In this document: positions 62,924 to 64,000 of the stretch, in pieces
How the letters are laid out: each line of letters begins with the position of its first letter
How positions within the stretch are numbered: the stretch's first letter is position 1
DNA from: Lottiidibacillus patelloidae
GTDB lineage: Bacteria; Bacillota; Bacilli; Bacillales; SA5d-4
Length of the DNA: 64,000 nucleotides
Reading direction: 5' to 3'
Assembly (NCBI RefSeq): GCF_002262935.1
Contig: NZ_NPIA01000005.1
Location: forward strand, 222,485 to 286,484
The notes under the pieces: model-generated
Told to the model about the DNA's origin: nothing
Database searches by the model: none
What the model saw: the letters and a program-made list of their open reading frames with translations, nothing else
Position numbers and translations under genes: made by a program

Positions 62924-64000
62924 ATGAAATATTATGTTAAGCAACAACTCAGAAAGAGTATAAACATTTTACTTGCAGTACTTTTAGTCATACCTTTATT
63001 TGCAACAGTTGCCCCGCAACAAGCTAGTGCAATAAGCCCATTTGCAGGAGGGTCAGGTACGGAGCAGGATCCTTATTTAATTGAAACTGCGGGCCAGTTA
63101 AATGAAGTGAGGAATTACTTAGATAAACACTTCAAACAAATAAAGGATATTGACCTATCTAGCTATAATAATTGGCTACCGATAGGTAATGATAGTAACA
63201 GATTTATAGGGTCATTCGACGGTGCAGGTTATATCATTAGTAACTTAACGATAAATCAAGGAAACAATGCAGCTCTATTTGCTTATACTGGAAGTTCCGC
63301 TGAATTAAAGAATGTCGGAATAGAAAATGTAAATTCTCAGGGAAGTAATTATGTAGGAAGCTTAGTTGCCCACAACTATGGAATAATAGCAAATTCCTAT
63401 AGTACAGGAGTAGTAAAGGGTGTTAATGATACAGGTGGTTTAGTTACATACAATCATGGAACGATAACAAACGCCTACCACTCAGGAGAAGTAACTGGTA
63501 CTAATACAGTAGGTGGCTTAGTTGGCCATAATCTTGGAACAATAACAAACACATATAGCACAGGAAAAGTAGTGGGAACTAATAGTGTAGGTGGCTTAGT
63601 TGGGATTAACTCAAGTTGGGATTGGCCTTCACAGAACATTCCAGATCCTAGCGATTATGCAACAATAACAAATTCCTATACAACAGGAGAAGTAACGGGA
63701 GTTAATAGTGACAGCTTTTGTTATGATAATTTTTTTGGAACAATAACAAACTCTTCAGTTAAAACAAAAGCTGAAATGAAGCAAAAAGAAACATTTGAAA
63801 ATTGGGATTTTGGAACAATTTGGTATATCGAAGAGGGCATAAGCTATCCTACATTTTTATGGCTGATTGACGATACTTCGCCAGAATTAAATATGGAAAT
63901 TACAGGAACAAAAGGAAATAACGACTGGTACACAACAGAAGCAACATTTAAGTTAACAGCGACAGATAATTTATCTGGCGTAAAAGAAATACAATATCGC
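62924..64000 (+). CDS. Secreted GLUG-repeat surface protein (3' end beyond the window)
   Basis: The frame is open from ATG 62924 (AAGGAGG upstream) to the last base, 359 codons. An N-terminal signal peptide (INILLAVLLVIPLFATVAP, cleavage probably after QQASA) is followed by GGSGTEQDPYLIETAGQLNEV, then at least five GLUG-type repeats of about 28 residues (GGLVGHNLGTITNTYSTGKV; VGGLVGINSS and so on). A segment starting DDTSPELNMEITGTKGNNDWY, TATDNLSGVKEIQYR resembles an OmpL47-type beta domain. Such proteins are long adhesin-like wall proteins of low-GC bacteria. The anchor would be in the missing part. The gene is accessory next to the conserved atp operon. Confidence 0.88.
   Translation, partial: MKYYVKQQLRKSINILLAVLLVIPLFATVAPQQASAISPFAGGSGTEQDPYLIETAGQLNEVRNYLDKHFKQIKDIDLSSYNNWLPIGNDSNRFIGSFDGAGYIISNLTINQGNNAALFAYTGSSAELKNVGIENVNSQGSNYVGSLVAHNYGIIANSYSTGVVKGVNDTGGLVTYNHGTITNAYHSGEVTGTNTVGGLVGHNLGTITNTYSTGKVVGTNSVGGLVGINSSWDWPSQNIPDPSDYATITNSYTTGEVTGVNSDSFCYDNFFGTITNSSVKTKAEMKQKETFENWDFGTIWYIEEGISYPTFLWLIDDTSPELNMEITGTKGNNDWYTTEATFKLTATDNLSGVKEIQYR

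Overview
This window is a chromosomal segment from a low-GC, spore-forming member of the Bacillaceae. The backbone order matches, from memory, the Bacillus subtilis region running ywiB-argS, ywjD-ywjE-ywjF-acdA-rpoE-pyrG-ywjG-spo0F-fbaA-ywjH-murAB-glpX-rho-rpmE-tdk-prfA-prmC-spoIIR-ywlB-ywlC-ywlD-ywlE-ywlF-ywlG-glyA-upp-atp operon. Spo0F and SpoIIR point to endospore formation. I cannot name the genus. The F0 a and c subunits carry the ordinary residues, not the substitutions known from extreme alkaliphiles. No rRNA, tRNA, CRISPR array, transposase or prophage gene was seen.

Layout. 1-5.3 kb: the end of an ABC permease, ywiB-argS, a tiny membrane protein, and uvsE/cardiolipin synthase on the minus strand. 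5.4-17.7 kb: an acyl-CoA degradation block (membrane Fe-S electron carrier YwjF, thiolase, 3-hydroxyacyl-CoA dehydrogenase, two acyl-CoA dehydrogenases, MeaB GTPase, TetR repressor, fused B12-dependent mutase IcmF). Two 18-bp palindromes, upstream of ywjF and of the thiolase, look like operators for the TetR protein. 18-28.9 kb: housekeeping genes (rpoE, pyrG with an attenuator leader, spo0F, fbaA, tal, murAB, glpX, rho, rpmE, tdk). 29.1-34.7 kb: an inserted four-gene cluster with a processive-type membrane glycosyltransferase, a HEAT-repeat membrane protein, a membrane protein with four tandem phosphatase-like domains and an exported protein of unknown family. I read it as a candidate surface polysaccharide system. 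34.7-49.8 kb: a CoA-disulfide-reductase-type enzyme, a c-subunit-like membrane protein, prfA-prmC-spoIIR, ywlB/ywlC with a DnaA-box cluster, a small accessory block, then mntP-ywlE-rpiB-ywlG-glyA-upp. 49.8-55.3 kb: mnaA, small membrane proteins, a lipoprotein and a secreted subtilase. 55.4-62.6 kb: the complete ten-gene ATP synthase operon atpZIBEFHAGDC. 62.9 kb to the end: a secreted GLUG-repeat surface protein, cut by the window edge.

Two families of short noncoding repeats fill most of the long intergenic gaps. Family A is an element of about 100-120 bp with locally complementary ends (8.98, 11.15-11.61, 20.6 and 42.7 kb). Family B is a unit of about 154 bp containing a hairpin whose arms differ between copies but remain complementary (0.5-0.7, 17.7-17.9 and 36.8-37.1 kb).

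Most interesting points: the 29-34.7 kb glycosyltransferase/tandem phosphatase cluster; the protein at 36.3 kb with an ion-binding helix like that of ATP synthase subunit c; Spo0F with Phe where receiver domains have a conserved Pro; the DnaA-box cluster before ywlC; and the family B repeats.
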